A DNA stretch of 64,000 nucleotides from DATEAV01 sp964575425 (GTDB lineage Bacteria > Chloroflexota > Anaerolineae > Anaerolineales > E44-bin32), in NCBI GenBank assembly GCA_964575425.1, contig CAZNRD010000006.1:1-64000 (forward strand), written 5' to 3'. The stretch's first letter is position 1, and each line of letters opens with the position of its first letter. The translations under genes and the position numbers were made by a program. The notes under the pieces are model-generated. The model was not told where the DNA came from, did not search any database, and was given only the letters and a program-made list of their open reading frames with translations. Shown here one piece after another: positions 63,359-64,000 of this stretch.

Positions 63359-64000
63359 CTAGCCCAGGACGCGGCCGATTTCCTGCAGCAGATCTTCGTC
63401 GAGGTACTCGCCCTTGGTGATGAGGCGGGCGATCTGCCCTTCCAGAAGCTTCTTCTCCGCCGGCGTCAGGTCCATGGCGGTGACGACGATCACGGGAATG
63501 TTGGCAGTTTCTGGCTGCTGGCGCAGGTGGTCGAGCACCGCGAAGCCATCCATCTCGGGCATCATCAGGTCCAGCAAGATCAGGTGGGGCGGGGTGCGGC
63601 GCGCCTCGGCCAGGGCCTCGTCGCCCGAGGCGGCTTCCTGGATGGCGAAATGGCCGTGGGCCTGCAGGATGCGTTGGAGCAGGCGTCGCGTTCCGGCGTC
63701 GTCGTCGATGATCAGGATGCGCTGAACGTGTTCCTGATCGAGCTCCGCCAGGGCTGCCAGCAGCCCCTCGCGGGGCGTCTCGCGCGTCAGGGCCGTCGGC
63801 ACGGCGACGTCCTGCGCCCAGCCTTCGCCGAGCAGGCTCTCCTCCACCGGCAAGGTGTGTCCTGAGCAGTTCACGACCACGATCTGGTCAGGCCGTATCT
63901 GGCCGCCGCGGGCAAGCTTGATCAGCCCGGCGAAGGCGACAGCTGCGGCCGGTTCGAGCGAAAGGCCTTCGGTCTTGGCCACGATGTGCATGGCGCGGAA
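63359..64000 (-). CDS. PLP-enzyme/response-regulator fusion (partial)
   Basis: The frame enters from beyond the window's right edge, so only the C-terminal 213 residues are seen. The first part (EGLSLEPAAAVAFAGLIKLARGG ... VVVNCSGHTLP) matches the C-terminal end of threonine synthase-type PLP enzymes. It is followed by a full receiver domain with ILIIDDD, the phosphoacceptor Asp in LILLDLMMPE, Thr in VVTAMD and Lys in ITKGEY. No stop separates the two parts. A PLP enzyme regulated through, or scaffolding, a phosphorelay is the inferred role; the N-terminus was not seen. Confidence 0.75.
   Translation of the reverse strand, partial: FRAMHIVAKTEGLSLEPAAAVAFAGLIKLARGGQIRPDQIVVVNCSGHTLPVEESLLGEGWAQDVAVPTALTRETPREGLLAALAELDQEHVQRILIIDDDAGTRRLLQRILQAHGHFAIQEAASGDEALAEARRTPPHLILLDLMMPEMDGFAVLDHLRQQPETANIPVIVVTAMDLTPAEKKLLEGQIARLITKGEYLDEDLLQEIGRVLG

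Overview
The window is a GC-rich, gene-dense stretch of bacterial chromosome. It reads most like an anaerobic or facultative Chloroflexota (Anaerolineae-type) bacterium. This is an inference from several traits: a phosphofructokinase of the ATP-type glycine / PPi-type lysine class, secreted proteins with Pro/Thr-rich linkers (CARDB, SH3, LysM), a NuoCD fusion in a NuoB-CD-I mini-cluster, many 2-oxoacid:ferredoxin oxidoreductase genes, and TATAAT boxes placed right in front of start codons. No phage, plasmid, CRISPR array or intact insertion sequence was seen.

Layout. 1-6.5 kb: tRNA-Glu(CTC), pfkA, an AIR-synthase-like gene with a structured leader, the ruvB-DUF2905-queA operon and a coiled-coil/HEAT protein. 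6.7-11.1 kb (minus): a four-gene ABC export-type operon (Yip1-like membrane protein, ATPase, secreted CARDB protein, FtsX/MacB permease). 11.5-25.1 kb (plus): a UlaG-like metallo-hydrolase, then a carbohydrate/sugar-acid catabolic island: RraA-like aldolase, enolase-superfamily dehydratase, Nramp-like transporter lacking the metal-binding motif, NAD-dependent epimerase/dehydrogenase, IclR regulator, KDG-type kinase, GPH/MFS transporter, alpha/beta hydrolase, URO-D-like protein and a GH38-type glycosidase. 25.2-30.6 kb: valS under a T-box leader, a CPBP protease and a class-A beta-lactamase-fold protein. 30.6-32.7 kb (minus): NAD salvage (pncB and a frameshifted nicotinamidase-like gene). 32.9-35.6 kb: a four-subunit 2-oxoacid:ferredoxin oxidoreductase. 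35.7-37 kb: divergent zinc-ribbon and SH3 proteins. 37.2-45.1 kb: NuoB, NuoCD, NuoI, a small Cys-rich unknown, Mrp, RicT, PIG-L deacetylase, an unknown protein and a BtuF-like protein without a signal peptide. 45.4-47.5 kb: selD and mdh. 47.6-51.4 kb: hydrolase, cold-shock protein, zinc-ribbon/LysM protein, HD protein and YdcF/SanA protein. 51.6-59.9 kb: GntR-regulated KorAB, a membrane protein, and on the minus strand argF-ald-CoA-transferase. 60-64 kb: a REC-GAF-histidine kinase with its response regulator, an EamA transporter, and the 3' part of a PLP-enzyme/response-regulator fusion that runs off the window.

How it fits together. Two 2-oxoacid:ferredoxin oxidoreductases, alanine dehydrogenase, ornithine carbamoyltransferase and an acetyl-CoA hydrolase/transferase-family enzyme point to amino-acid and 2-oxoacid fermentation that yields reduced ferredoxin. 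The NuoBCDI module without NuoEFG is consistent with a complex I fed by something other than NADH. The sugar island would feed 2-keto-3-deoxy acids to pfkA and lower glycolysis.

The most notable observation is selD. Its conventional reading frame starts too late, and the missing N-terminus lies in frame across a UGA codon exactly where SelD has its catalytic Cys/Sec. This selD is therefore very probably itself a selenoprotein, with an unusual Cys-Ala-Gly-Sec motif.
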